Source: Rhyacophila brunnea
Taxonomy: Eukaryota; Arthropoda; Insecta; Trichoptera; Rhyacophilidae
DNA length: 64,000 nucleotides
Direction of reading: 5' to 3'
Assembly (NCBI GenBank): GCA_022495005.1
Contig: JAGYXB010000070.1
Span: forward strand, 248,001-312,000
Part shown: positions 1 to 11,652 of the stretch, in pieces
How the letters are laid out: each line of letters starts with the position of its first letter
Position numbering within the stretch: position 1 is the first letter of the stretch
Made by a program: the position numbers and the translations under genes
Notes under the pieces: generated by a model
What the model saw: the letters and a program-made list of their open reading frames with translations, nothing else
Told to the model about the DNA's origin: nothing
The model's database searches: none

Positions 1-1757
1 GTGCCATCGGTAATGCATTAAAAATGGAATTAGTGGCGTTGGAAATATTATGTGTTAGGTCTGCGTTTTGTTAAAATGGACATTATTAACTAACAAACGT
101 CAGTTGAATGAAAATCGCAGAGGAATTCAGGTGGCACTTAGTCCGTGTTTTAGGTGACTTGTCAATGAGATAGTGCTTTTCTTGAATCGCCATAAAATAT
201 CTAAATGTTATTGAACAGTAATCATTATTTTTTATAATATATTCATGTTAAGGGTATTCGAATTTATTAAAAAAAAAACAATTTTTCAATTTTACAGGTT
301 TACGATGTTTTTGTTGAATTACGTTTTTTTGCAATATTTGGCACATAGTTCCTATTTTATCTCGAGTATTCAGTCGTACAATTACTTCAACTTTTAAAAC
401 ATAATATTTTACGCGATGTGTATACAGTAAGTAAGGTAAATACTATAAATACATAAGGTATGTGGTTTATAAGCAGACTTAAAATTTTTTTTTTTTTTCA
501 CTTATTTATAACGAAACGCTATTTTCTTATGAAGGAAATGTTTAATTCAAGTATGTAGTTGTATCATATTTTATAACATTGATATTAATTTGAGTTCACT
601 CACCTTCGATTATAATTATTGACTATTGAATTGAATGATCAGTGATCAGGAATCAACATGATACCATTTTTAGATGTTCCAAATTAATTATTATTAGCGT
701 TGAACTTGTCCGACAGCTGTTCAGATACGAGTACATCATTTTAACCTTCGTGTTATTTATTATTACTGATCTGATTAAATATACACATTTTGATTTTTTA
801 ATTTATTGTAATTACCAATAAAATTTGATATTGATTTGCAATGGTATAATTGAAATTTAATCTTAAAATTTGATACCTACGAGTCCCATTTTTAAGTAGA
901 TTATGTATGTGTATTATGTACTCGTATCTTTGATTTCTTAAAATAAATAACATTTAAAGCTGTCCACTGATATAATCACTAGCCCTTGAGTTGTTTCGTA
1001 TACATATGCCTTGCGTAAGCGTACCCCGCCGACTGGCTTCTACATTTCCTTCGGCGGAATGACCGGGAGACGTGGGGTGGGGTCAAACGTAACGATTGGT
1101 GGTTTGTATCGGCGGACAGCTTGAATCTACAAATGTTGATGTAAAAAATACAGTGTATGTATATAGCTATCGACGCACGGCCTAATAAAATAATTAAACA
1201 CGTATTTTTTGATATTATCTTCTAATAAATCATCGATTAATTTTATTCATGTTATCCCAATAGCTACACTATACATATTTTTGTCTAATCTTCTAACGCA
1301 TATTACATAGAAAACTTTAGACGTAGCCAACTTTGTTATTCTAACTAAATAGGTTTTTAGAAAAAGCACAGTAGCTTAGCGCTACTGTCATGATATTTTC
1401 AAAAGATTCATGATTATTAATAAAACAAAATTCTGGTCTTCACATATAAAAAAAATATGTTAGTTACGACACTTGTTGCACTCACATGGTGAGCTTTATC
1501 ATTTATCCGGTACAAGTACTGAATTTTACATTTGAGTGTGGTAAGGGTACAAAAGTATCCAAGTAATGTAGGAATGGGGTAGTCAACAAAATTTCAAATT
1601 ATATTCCACGATGGACGAGTGGAGTAAATTGTATATTTTAATATTTTACTTGTTTCACCTTCTCTACGCCACCCACCCAAGCGGAATATATTTTTACCCT
1701 TATCATTGTCTTTTCTATTACTTCACAGACTAAATTAGTTGTTTTTTTTTTTTGCAG
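1..1757 (+). other. Upstream intron or 5' flank of the Rap1GAP-like exon
   Basis: AT-rich non-coding DNA with no convincing ORF. It ends in a strong splice acceptor, so at least its right part is intronic. A compact GC-rich block lies at about 1010-1125, bounded by AGCTGTCC near 957 and its complement GGACAGCT near 1114. That could be a small inverted-repeat element or a conserved regulatory segment. Nothing else is recognisable. Confidence 0.5.
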
Positions 1758-1920
1758 ACGTCAGCACATGACGGCGGCGTGGGGCGGCAGCGGAAACGGG
1801 GGCGGCCCCGCAGTGGGGGCTGAACGTCGCGCCCCTCAGGAGCTCTTTGAACTCCTCGAAAGAGTGCAGTGCTCTAGGTTGGATGACCAGCGATGTGTAC
1901 TTCCTCCGTATTTCAACCAG
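1758..1920 (+). CDS. Rap1GAP: Rap1GAP-like exon with GoLoco motif (partial gene)
   Basis: An exon of a Rap1 GTPase-activating protein. The family switches off the small GTPase Rap1 at membranes and binds GDP-loaded Galpha(i/o) through GoLoco. The sequence shows a pyrimidine tract ending in TTTGCAG just before 1758 and the donor CAG/GTAAGA at 1920/1921. From ATG 1768 the frame is open for exactly 51 codons to the donor (phase 0). Residues 1-23 are rich in Gly and Ala; residues about 25-47 read as GoLoco (ELFELLERVQ, then SRLDDQRC and PP), with the Gln-Arg pair at 41-42. QRC followed by PP fits Rap1GAP better than Pins/LGN, Loco or RGS12/14, which carry similar motifs. The frame is also open from 1758 to 1767, so translation could begin in an upstream exon; ATG 1768 is the first visible start. 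The exon is far richer in GC than its surroundings. The RapGAP catalytic domain is not recognised in this window. Confidence 0.8.
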
Positions 1921-2289
1921 GTAAGAAAATCTATTCATTAATAATTATTATTAAGAATACGCTCACTTGAAAACTGTCTTAAATGTACCTACACTATCGA
2001 TTTCTAAGATAATTACATATTACTTTATTTATTAACTGAGGTTATATTTTACTCAATATTACTCTTCATCGGCTATCACAATTATTTTAATTGAAATTCA
2101 TGACAATAATAACGTATAAATAAGTTTGTAAAAATAGCTAAGTAAATATTCAAAAAGTTTCTAGCCTTATCAGGTAGCCACCAAAATAGAAAGGATATTG
2201 TATTTTTTTTAAATTTAATTCTATATTTGTAATTAAACTATTTTTTATTTAATAAATAATATACAAGCTTCGACAATCTACCAATCTTT

Positions 2290-2690
2290 GTTATCATAAT
2301 TAATCGCACTATAACCCTTGGCGGGTCTTGACCACCTTTAAAAGCTTCCTCCATCCTGGACGATCCAGCGTCGACACAATACAGTAGCTTTGACCTCTTT
2401 ATTCTCCTGTGGTCGACCTATATTAACCCAATGCTTACGGGCCCTTTTAATTAATTTTGTAATTAACGTGTTAATTTGCATTTGAAAAGTAATTAGCAAA
2501 AACACAATTTTGTGCGGCCTGTAAACATTGGGTTCATTTAGTCCATGTCTTTTCTTGCCCTCGGGGGTTATGTATACAGCTATATCTTTCGGCATTCCAT
2601 ACACGTGGTCGATCCAGCGCAGCCTCTGAATTTTCATATACCACGTGATCTTTTCGCTCCCATAAAGTGTGTATAGCTCCTCATTATACC
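2290..2690 (-). mobile_element. Decayed LINE 3' end, family 2
   Basis: Read on the minus strand from about 2690, the sequence encodes a recognisable non-LTR retrotransposon C-terminus: ITWYMKIQRLRWIDHV, then PEGKKRHG. This is the basic segment (R-LRW-GHV ... PEGKRR-GRP) found just before the stop in many LINE reverse-transcriptase proteins. A short GRP-containing tail continues after an insertion at 2426-2534 and ends near a CAAGGGTTATAG motif. A better preserved relative lies at 21740-22010. Only the 3' end is present; it is non-functional. Confidence 0.75.
2426..2534. mobile_element. Miniature inverted-repeat element nested in LINE relic (copy 1)
   Basis: About 109 bp interrupt the LINE-2 fragment. 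The left end ACCCAATGCTTACGGGCC is mirrored on the right by GGCCTGTAAACATTGGGTT. A second copy in the opposite orientation is at about 4818-4925 and shares the core TAATTAACGTGTTAATTTG-like stretch and the CACAATTTTGTGCGGCC end. It is non-coding and its superfamily is unknown; I could not settle the target duplication. Confidence 0.65.
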
Positions 2691-2699
2691 TTGACCTCC

Positions 2700-4817
2700 A
2701 ATTGCCATTTTCATAACAGCCCCAAAGGCTATTTCTTTATTGAACATACATAATTCAGAGCACACATGTTTTTCCGATTAAATGTGTTCCTGCTAACATA
2801 CCTAGTATAGTAGGCATCAGTATTGAAGTGCAAGGGCGAGTACTGATTATTGGCACTAATCCCGTGTTAACAAGCCCTTACTTACCTATCTAAATCCGAA
2901 ATCGTATTATGGTTTCTGCATATTATTCTGAAGTAGGACCAGTAGGTACCTACCTACAATGTTAGTTTATTCTGTGTTTATTTTTTCATACAAAACTTCA
3001 GGGAAATTATTTACATATTTTAACTTCCTAAAGTATTGTTAACGTAAGGCTAAACATGTATTAAAATTCCATGAGTATTTTTTTTCCTGTTATAATAATT
3101 CATATAATATCTGTTTGACATATGATATTTAATTTACAACACATTCTTTTGTCATATTATTAGTAATATCTATTCATTGCAACTATTTCCATATTACAAC
3201 AATTTGTTAATAATATTCGATGAATATTTTTTTCTCCACTTACCATCACAATATATTATACACCTGTAACAATTCCACTATTAATACTTTTTTCCGGGTG
3301 AGTTGTAAATTAAATTATTCAAAAACTATTTATTGCACAATATTTTATATGCAGACATTTTAATTTGAATATACGCTATTTAAATTACGAGAATGCTTAA
3401 AAATGTCATCTCTTCATTACGAATAGTATTATACTTTATGTTAGCATTAGAATAATAACATATTAGATGAAACATGATATTATTACTGTGTGGGATGCAA
3501 CTGAATCATGAATGGACACATATTAACAGATTTTGTGTGGGGCTTCAGATAAAAATATGAAGCTGTAATAATATTCTAGGATATTAAATTGTAAATTTAT
3601 AATTTATTTATTCAACAAATAGCAGTCATACATTCTAATGACGTAATAAAATAATAATAGTATGTATTATTTTATGCACGTCGCTGCCTTTTAAATATTT
3701 ATATGTGTATTTGAAAGTATATACAAACGAAAAATGTTTACGGATTTATAAACTTTTACTACCTTTATTTTACCACGTTTTTATTAGCTCGTATTCTTGT
3801 TTGTCCAGTACAAAATTTTTCTTGTGTGTACCTACCTGCGTTACTATGGAAATCAATATGAAATGTCAAAATGACATTTCAGTATTCTATATTTATTCAG
3901 TATTTAGTACAAAAAAAGTATTTATTAATACTTACGTAGAATTGTCAAGTTTATATGATTCAACAGAAAATTTAAAAACGTGGTATATAAAAAGTTTTTT
4001 TTATCTTATAATTATTTATTATATAGAGCAGGTATGATGAACCTATGACACCCGTGTCACTACGCGATATTCGGGCAAACCTCGTGGGCATATTTCGAAT
4101 GGTAGTTTTTTTTATATTTCATTAATCTAAAATCCCCTATTTTCTATCAAATTGACTTCATCTGGCAATACTAGATATTCGAATAGATAACGTGAAAATT
4201 AGAATAATATGCGATGTACCTACCTACCGTAAGCAATAATAATATGTCTTTGAATATAAAGTAATATTAATGGGGGCAGGACGTCCTTTTAAACGAATGC
4301 AACTCATTACTGGAATTAAATGAAAAAATCAGTAAATCTCTATTTTGAATATAATATGATTTCCGACAAGAATTTTCGTCAACGAATTATTTTTAATCGA
4401 AAGTATAAAATTGTCGTTTGCATATTGGTTTGACTGGAACATGTGCAGGTGTCTCTTATAAACCATGTCTTCCGCGAAGAAATAAATGGACATCAGAAAC
4501 AACAAATTTTCACTAAATTGTTGGTAAATTTACAATTAAACCTAACGCGCGACTGTTTTTCTCACGATTTATGCATAATATAATAATTTGACACAGTTGT
4601 AGAAAAAGGTTCTTCATCCATGATCTAAGGGATTTCTCAACGAAAATATATTATAAGGTTTCGAAAAGGAACAATGTGAAATTATAATGTCAATAATAAT
4701 TACCAGCAAAATTTTTGAGAATGTTACATTTTACTAATAGAGCCCATTAGCGTAGCCTGTGGTTGCGTTTTTATGTACTTTAATAATAAGTTGACATAAT
4801 TTTGTATACTTACAAAC
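2700..4817. other. AT-rich intronic stretch with one dispersed repeat
   Basis: No gene is seen. The 110-residue reading frame at 3705-4037 is low-complexity and lies over a dispersed repeat (about 3763-4030) listed separately, so I do not treat it as coding. A motif near 2740 (TTGAACATACATAATT) resembles the SINE-B 3' region on the minus strand but is too short to call. Confidence 0.4.
3763..4030 (+). repeat. Dispersed repeat, copy 1 (pair with 34543-34996)
   Basis: Shares several long blocks, in order and on the same strand, with 34543-34996. These include TTTTTATTAG-TCGTATTCTT, GCGTTACTATGGAAATCAAT, AAAATGACATTTCAGTATT, and AAGTTTATATGATTCAACAG followed by GTATATAAAAAGTT. The other copy has about 190 bp more between the first and second blocks. 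No terminal repeats or coding potential were seen, so the element class is unknown. Confidence 0.65.
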
Positions 4818-4925
4818 GATTACTTACGGGCCGCACAAAATTGTGTTTTTGCTAATTACTTTTCAAATACAATTTAACACGTTAATTACAAAATTAATTA
4901 AAAGTGCCCGTAAGCATTGTGTTAA
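4818..4925. mobile_element. Miniature inverted-repeat element (copy 2)
   Basis: Inverted copy of the element at 2426-2534, bounded by CTTACGGGCCGCAC on the left and GTGCCCGTAAGCATTGTG on the right. The internal AT-rich sequence aligns over essentially the whole unit. It shows that the insert at 2426 is a dispersed repeat rather than LINE sequence. Confidence 0.65.
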
Positions 4926-7136
4926 CGTGTTATATTAGGTACCATTCGTACCTATAGGTATAGTGAAATAAATCCGATACTGTATAGTTCGACGCTGAAA
5001 TCACGAGGGGCCACAAAACCCGGAAACATTTAAATGAAAATTTGGTTCGAAATGTGTTCCCACGATTTATTACGTACGGCTTGGAGATTTGATACATTTT
5101 TGTATCATTTACCCACTATATGATTTGTTATGGTTCAAATCGTAATGTGATAACTGTAATCTTATTAGAACGTTACGGAACATAAATTATTTTTGACTTT
5201 ACGAAAAAAAATGGTTCAACATACCTGAAAAAATAATAATCCATTAAATAATACTTATAATATGTGTGATAAGTTAATGCCTTAGTTTAGTGGAAAATTT
5301 CACGTCTAGTTCAGGTAGGTATGTTAAAATTTACCACATCAGTGGGTCTATCCTATACACGAGGCGGCTGTCGACGGTAGTTTATCATAATTATGTATCG
5401 AGGTATTAGAATTGTTACAATAAGTTAGCCGTCTAAACTGTCAAAACTGTCTATCTCGCTCTAAAAATTAACACAGACGGTTAACACATACACCACTGAC
5501 CAGATAATTACTAATTAATTACCACATTTAAATATCGTGCTAATTATATCTAATGGCCAACTAATGATTACGCGCCTAGCACGTCTTTAGCACTGAAAGG
5601 TTTAATTTATTGTAACAATTAAGCGCCTTAATACATAAATATGATGAACTACCGTTGATAGCCATCGATAGCGCATTGTGTATAGAATAGATCCACAGAG
5701 TATTTATTTCGCTACTATAAACTCAAAAACGAAATTAAGTAAGTGTGTATAAAGTTATCTCAATAATATTGTTATTACATTATTATTGTTTAGATGGGTA
5801 CGTTATGATTAAATATATATATCTTAGATATTTTATAGATTATGAATATTGATACGTTTATCTTTTCGGTGTCTTTATTTCGTAATATTCAATAATACAT
5901 CCAGTAAAAATATCTTTAAGCCATCTATGTATTTATTGCTTTAAATGTTATTATTGTATCTTAATTCTCTTGTACATCTCAATCATTGGCAGCCCGTGGA
6001 CTTCGGTTTAACAGTCCTGCTCCGGGCAAAGTGGTGAAACTTAAATTTTCCATTGGCGTGAATAGCACCATAAAATTATCATTGTCTTATAATTTGTATA
6101 AACAAGAGTGCCGTGTGGAGATAATAATCAATAATTTATTGAAAACCTCTTACCTAACAAACAAAATATATTATTATGATATATTTATATACTGTGCATT
6201 CTATTGGTAAATTGCATTTATAATTTTATGATGTAAATATTATGTTTTCGTATACCTACATTATAATATTATTATTACCTATGCAATTTCCTTATCTAGG
6301 TACTATTTATAATTAATTTTCATAAAAATGGTTAAATTGATAGTGTAATAAAATACTGAATCAAAGATGAAGAAAAGTGCTGTAAATATATAGTTTTAAA
6401 AAGGTAATGCATTACGGGTATATTACCTTCCCTTCATAGTAATCTTATAATGTGTATTAATTAGTTGCTACGGATATTTTAAGAGCAATCACCTCAATGT
6501 ACGTTTTGCAGTAAGTTCGGATTCTATTCGATATTTAAAATCATTTATGACAGTATTTTAAAAAATGAAATATTTGCCTGTTGCTGTAATGGTATAAATT
6601 TCGATACAATAGATTTGTAACTGCAAATAGTGATATTGTAAAATTTTCTGATGTAATGCCTCCGGAAAGCAAAATTAAACGATAGAAATTTAAAAATCTG
6701 TGTGTTTACTTATTATGTCCCGCCACTGCGTGAATATTATTGAATAATTTTAAATAGATTCAAGTTGTGCCTTTGTTTAGGCACACTCTGATTATGCAAA
6801 TGCCGAAAAAAAGCTAAGGAGGAGCTCAATCGCTAGAATGGCCCAATTAAGATGCTATCACAAACAAATTGCCGGGCTATTTCTGAAATATCCGAATATA
6901 TTAAACGCCTTAGAAAAGGTGAAATTACATGAAAGTCTCATTGGCTGGCCGTGATCTGAGAAATCATTTAAATGCATATTTTTAAGAATAAAATAATATT
7001 TTAGAATGACGTATATTGCGGTTAATGCTAAACACCATTAGTTAATATATATATCTACTTATTACATTGGTAATTTGTAATACTTTCATCATGCAAATAT
7101 ATACGTAACTTACTACTTAACGTTAAAAGTTAATTC
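4926..7136. other. Intronic stretch containing one foldback element
   Basis: Apart from the foldback at 5340-5698, nothing is identified. The frame at 5986-6210 begins with a short GC-richer segment (residues ARGLRFNSPAPGKVVKL) and then becomes low-complexity. It has no match I recognise and may be chance. Confidence 0.35.
5340..5698. mobile_element. Foldback MITE, family F1 (copy 1)
   Basis: 359 bp with extended inverted arms. The left end CAGTGGGTCTATCCTATAC is mirrored by GTATAGAATAGATCCACAG at the right. Inside, GGTAGTTTATCATA pairs with TATGATGAACTACC. Relatives lie at 11653-11964 and 26574-26868. Non-coding. I could not find a clear target duplication, so the superfamily is open. Confidence 0.75.
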
Positions 7137-7610
7137 ATTCTTCCGACCCTAATAAGATCATATTATGGGCCTCCACAGAGTGGAGGTTTGTATTTTGTTT
7201 TCAGTATAAATGGATGTTAGCCACTTGCTTTATAGGCCATTCATGGACTGAAACCGTATGCGGTTTCGAATCGTGTGCGATACTAAGCTTATCTTTTCTG
7301 TTCATGGAAATATATTTTCACAAAGTGTATTATAAGCATCTGATTGTATTCGTTTATACCATACACTAACACTTACAAATTTAGTGAACATATATTTTCA
7401 TGAACAAAAATCATAAGTTTAGTATGGCACACGGATCTAAACCGCATACGGCTTCAGTCCATGGATAGCCTCTTAGCCTATCATGTCCATACTCTGACTC
7501 CAAACACAAATGGATAAACAATATGTGTGTTTTGCCAAACCCAGGATTCGAACTTAGGAACCACGACATTATAATCCGACGCTTACACCGCTCGGCCATC
7601 GTGGACATGT
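7137..7610 (-). mobile_element. SINE family A (tRNA-derived), interrupted by a palindrome
   Basis: On the minus strand the element begins at about 7610 with a class II tRNA-like head: A box GGCCGAGCGGTG, then B box AAGTTCGAATCCTGG. This is the layout of tRNA-Ser or tRNA-Leu. The body continues TTTGGCAAAACACACATA and GTTTGGAGTCAGAGTATGG, is interrupted at 7471-7234, and resumes to a 3' region with CCACTCTGTGGAGGCCCAT and TTATTAGGGTCGG. The same head, body and 3' end recur at 62668-62729 and 62976-63343. A Pol III-transcribed, non-coding retroposon. Confidence 0.75.
7234..7471. mobile_element. Palindromic MITE nested in SINE A
   Basis: About 238 bp of inverted repeat. The left arm AGGCCATTCATGGACTGAA, CCGTATGCGGTTT, TTCATGGAAATATATTTTCA pairs with the right arm TGAACATATATTTTCATGAA, AAACCGCATACGG, CAGTCCATGGATAGCCT. 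It splits a SINE body, so it is a younger insertion. The exact target duplication is unclear. Confidence 0.7.
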
Positions 7611-7619
7611 AGAGTTAAT

Positions 7620-9276
7620 ATACCTACACAATATTTATGAATGCAGGTAACATTATTTATTGAAAGCACACAACTTGGAATATACTATCATATTTTTAAA
7701 AACTTCGACCGATTGAAACATATTATTATGTATGATCTGATACTTTGATTTGATAGATGTATTTTTTTACATTACTTATGAGAATCTTGTGAGACATTTT
7801 ATTTCGATTCAACATTTTTATTATTATTATAATAGTAGCTAGGTACTTATAACAATTTAAAAAGCGTATATTTAAATAAAAATGTGTGTAGGTAGTACTA
7901 AATATGAATCTTTAAAATGTACTAATTTGATATTGTCAAATAATGTATAGGTATGTACCTAATGCGCATAGAACCACTGAATTTGTAACTGTTGAATGTT
8001 TTGACCACCAATTCAAAAATAATTATTATTGTTCATAATAATATGTTCATATGTGAATCGATTTATCACATCTCAAAGCTCAACATTACATGCAGCTGGC
8101 TAAACTTTTCTTTAGAAAACTCGCGTTAAATACCAAATAAGAATAAAATTTCTCCGCCTTTGGTCGTACTGGAATATGGCTAGCTTCCGTAACCTGCAAT
8201 TATTGAACAATTCGCCTTTAGCCTTGTTAGCGATTCAAACTTATTTATGTTTATCAGCCGATTTAGATCTCTCTCTACGAAACGCCTTCTTTTGATATCT
8301 TATTGTAGTTTTTCATATTGATCTTTACTAGCCAGCTGTATTGTATTTAATTATTGACTTACACGCCCTACACATTAGTATCGACTGTCGATTGCCAATA
8401 TGCAAGAACCCCGCGAAGTATAATAATTAGATTCGAATATCTGCTACCGGAGAATCCTTCGAATGTCACCCAAATAAAAAAGTATCGGTTAACTTTATTT
8501 ATTTATATGGACATTACAAATTAGAAGTTCAAGGCATTCAAATCAAGACAAGAAAAATAAGTCAAACAATGTAAACGATCTTATATTATATGTACCTACG
8601 TATCTAAACATTTAAAAATGCTATGTGAGATATAATATATTCCCATTTAATATTAAATGTGTGTGATTATATACAATGTTAAGGGGATGATGCAATAATA
8701 TTCTAAGAAGTATTTACAATCAGTTAGTTTAAATAAACCTATTATAATAATTTATAAAACAACATCCACCTAAACTCACATCATGCAAGTGTAATAGGTA
8801 GGTATAATCAATATCTGAAGAGATTTTGTTAAAAACAATCCTCCTATTGCATTTCCAATTAGCATCACTAATAGACTAATTAATTAATAACTCTCAATTT
8901 ATTATATATTTATTAGAGGGACACAGATCAACACCGTATTATAGTTAGGAGAAGGTATAGGTATACCCCAAAGCACAGCATGAAAAAGTATTGTTTGTTT
9001 GGTATATAATTTTGAAGAATATAATATATTGTACGATTTTTCAGTTTTTAAGACATGTCTCTCTTTTCCTGTTGCACGCAAATATATAACTGGTATGTGA
9101 GAGAAATGTACTCCCAAACTGTCATGTGTGTACCTACTGCAATTTGGTTATCAACCTTCGCTAGTAGACATCTTTGCAAAGGTAAAAAGGTATTTTAAAG
9201 AAATTGCTATGTTAATAACAAACTATGTATAGTGAATTAGTGTGTATCGATTTAGCCTGCGTACATACGTATAAAA
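7620..9276. other. AT-rich non-coding stretch
   Basis: I see no gene, RNA or defined repeat. Short frames such as 8902-9117 (-) lack any recognisable motif and have AT-driven composition. Confidence 0.4.
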
Positions 9277-10521
9277 CGAGGGTGGGTCAATAATTCCTTA
9301 GAAAAAAGCATTAAAACAGTTTTTATTTTTGTATTTTTTTTTTATTTCTCAACATAATCTCCTTGGAGCTCAATACACTTGGTTAGACGTTTCTCAATTT
9401 TTTTTAAACCGTCAGAAAAATAAGTTTTCGGAAGGTCCTCAAAATAAGCATTTGTCCGATCGATGACTTCTTCATTTGAAAAAAAACGTTGTCCACTTAG
9501 CCATTTTTTTAAGTTTGGGAAAAGGAAAAAGTCACTGGGGGCTAAATCTGGCGAATACGGTGGGTGGTCGACCAATTCGAACTTCAATTCTTCAATTTTA
9601 GCCATTGATCGTAAACATGTGTGAACACGGGCATTGTCCTGATGAAAGAGGATTTTTTTCCTGTTTAAATGAGGCCGTTTTTCTTCAATTTTGTTTTTTA
9701 GCTGGTCCAATAAAGATGCATAATAATCCCCTGTTATTGTTTTTCCTTTTTCCAAATAGTCAACGAAAATAATTTCACGTGCATCCCAAAATACAGTAGC
9801 CATAACCTTACCAGCTGATTTTACGGTTTTCGGGATTCTCGGGAGTATAGTGGTGTATCCATGTTTCATCTACAGTCACAAAGCGACGAAAAAATTCATC
9901 CGGATTGCGTTGCATGAGCGACAACAGGGCTTTAGAGGCCACCACCATATTGCGTTTATTGTCGACTGTGAGCAAACGCGGCACCCATCTTGCAGAAATA
10001 TTTTTCATGCCCAATTTGTCATGTAAAATAGAAATGACGCTACCTTTTGAGATCCCTGTAACCTCAATTATCTCACTCAACTTTAATCTTCGGTCACTTA
10101 ACACCATATCGTGGATTTTATTGATCATTTCTGGTGTAGTCACCTCTACAGGACGTCCTGAGCGTGGTTCATCCTTTGTTGATGTACGACCACGTTTAAA
10201 TTCATTTAACCAGTTATAAATAGTTGCAAGTGAAGGAGCAGATATGCCGTGAACTAAATCCAACTCATTTTTTATTTCCTTTGCTGTTAACCCTTTTATA
10301 TTAAAATGTTTAATAACAGCTCTAAACTCAATTTTCTCCATTTTCCATTTTTCCATTTTCCACAAGCAATTTTTTTTTTAAATGTACGAGAAACACACAA
10401 CAACCCGACCAATCTGATTGAAACTTACTGAATCGGTAGTGCCGCTGCATGAAAACAAACCGCTTACAGTACTAGTCGCGCCACCTGTCGGCTTTTCTAA
10501 GGACTTATTGACCCACCCTCG
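9277..10521 (-). mobile_element. Mariner element, irritans-like, defective
   Basis: 1245 bp bounded by inverted repeats CGAGGGTGGGTCAATAA at the left and TTATTGACCCACCCTCG at the right, each followed inward by the TCCTTAG or CTAAGGA block. TA follows the right end at 10522; the left flank reads AA, so one copy of the TA duplication is probably mutated. The single transposase lies on the minus strand and is split between two frames. Both ends and most of the gene are preserved, so insertion is fairly recent compared with the LINE relics nearby. Confidence 0.93.
9342..10365 (-). pseudogene. Mariner transposase, disrupted by deletion and frameshift
   Basis: DDD-transposase of the mariner family; it would cut and paste the flanking inverted repeats. 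The 5' frame (10365-9808) has the N-terminal helix-turn-helix region (KHFNIKGLTAKEI, then PRSGRP), the linker WVPRLL, and the first catalytic Asp in VDETWIHHYTPE (residue 166). It then runs out of frame. The 3' frame (9869-9342) resumes at KTVKSAGKVMATVFWDA, with the second Asp in FHQDNA (residue 78) and the third in YSPDLAPSDFF (residue 113), giving 34 residues between, the mariner DD34D spacing. Relatives have about 15-20 residues between HHYTPE and KT-KSAGK that are missing here, so a small deletion caused the shift near 9840. Translation probably starts at MEKIEF (10341); the two earlier Met lie in a short duplicated WKMEK. Not expected to be active. Confidence 0.92.
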
Positions 10522-10523
10522 TA

Positions 10524-11652
10524 TATTCATAAGTACCTACATTATGAGTTAAACGAATAACTACTACTGAAATGACTGGAATGATACATTGTTTCATATA
10601 ATATTATTTATTAGCAACGAGGAATTTTCTTTAGGGAGGTGTTCAATGGTCACTGAATCAGCAAAATCCAAATGATCTAGGTACATGTCTATTATATTAT
10701 TTTGAACACCACGCCCAGCCCATACAAATTTTAATATCTCTTCATTTTGATTCAGAGCTTACTCGTAAAAAATAGCGAGTAAAATTTACAATCGATTGTT
10801 TAAGTCAGTGTTATAATTCTATATAAGGCATGAATTATAAAAATTGCTGTAAGACAAACTCAATTGCTCAAAATTGTGTGATGGCTATTTTAATGTCTGT
10901 CGATTTCACAAACCTATTCGATTTCAACTTTAAAGATTCTGCCGGCCCGTGCGGTTTCGGCTATATATAAACAATTTTCACCGATAAATCGAGAATATTG
11001 TAGGTTAATGCGCTCATAATATAGCAAAGAATAATAATTGGTTTACCTCTACGTAATGCACTCATTTTCATTGCGATATTTTCGGGTATTTAAGTTGTTT
11101 CAAAATCAATGTCTGACGTATACATATTCACCTGATGCCGTTTCTAAACGGCTTAACATTATATTTTCCACGTTCTTCTCGTCCATATATGAATTACCTA
11201 TAAAAATAATTATTTATTAATCAAATTTCTTCTTATGTGGTACATATTATAAACACCACACAGCACTTTCAGTATTCGTCATTCTTCTTGCATCTTTCAA
11301 GATCCTGCCAGAATCTAGATACTTATTTATGGGGTTTTTAGTTAGGTATATGAAATCTATCTAGTAAGGTTGATGAAAAGGTAGGCGGCGACGAATACAA
11401 AGCACACGTCCGAGCTAGATTCAACGCGCTTTCTTATTTTCTTATTTTAACAATTTCGATGTAACCCATATAATATATTGTATATCTAATATATCTACAT
11501 TTATATAAAATGCAACATGTATTTATCATATCGCCAAAACAACAACAGAAAAACTGTATGCGAAAGGAAACATCTAAACTAAAATCATTTCTTTTCAGAA
11601 AAACCAAAATAAGGTTTGGACAACTCTATAGGTACACGTGAATTTATAAGCT
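10524..11652. other. AT-rich non-coding stretch
   Basis: No gene or defined repeat recognised. The frame at 11038-11220 has no known motif. Confidence 0.4.

Noticed and set aside
1735..1938. Minus-strand frame across the Rap1GAP exon
   Set aside because: Antisense of the exon; it runs through the splice acceptor and donor and has no motif.
2739..2900. Possible SINE B copy on the minus strand
   Set aside because: Only a 16-base match to the 3' domain; no convincing head.
3705..4037. 110-residue open frame
   Set aside because: AT-driven, low-complexity translation lying on a dispersed repeat also found at 34543; the frame is not kept in that copy.
9905..10219. 104-residue open frame opposite the transposase
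   Set aside because: Antisense shadow of the mariner transposase.
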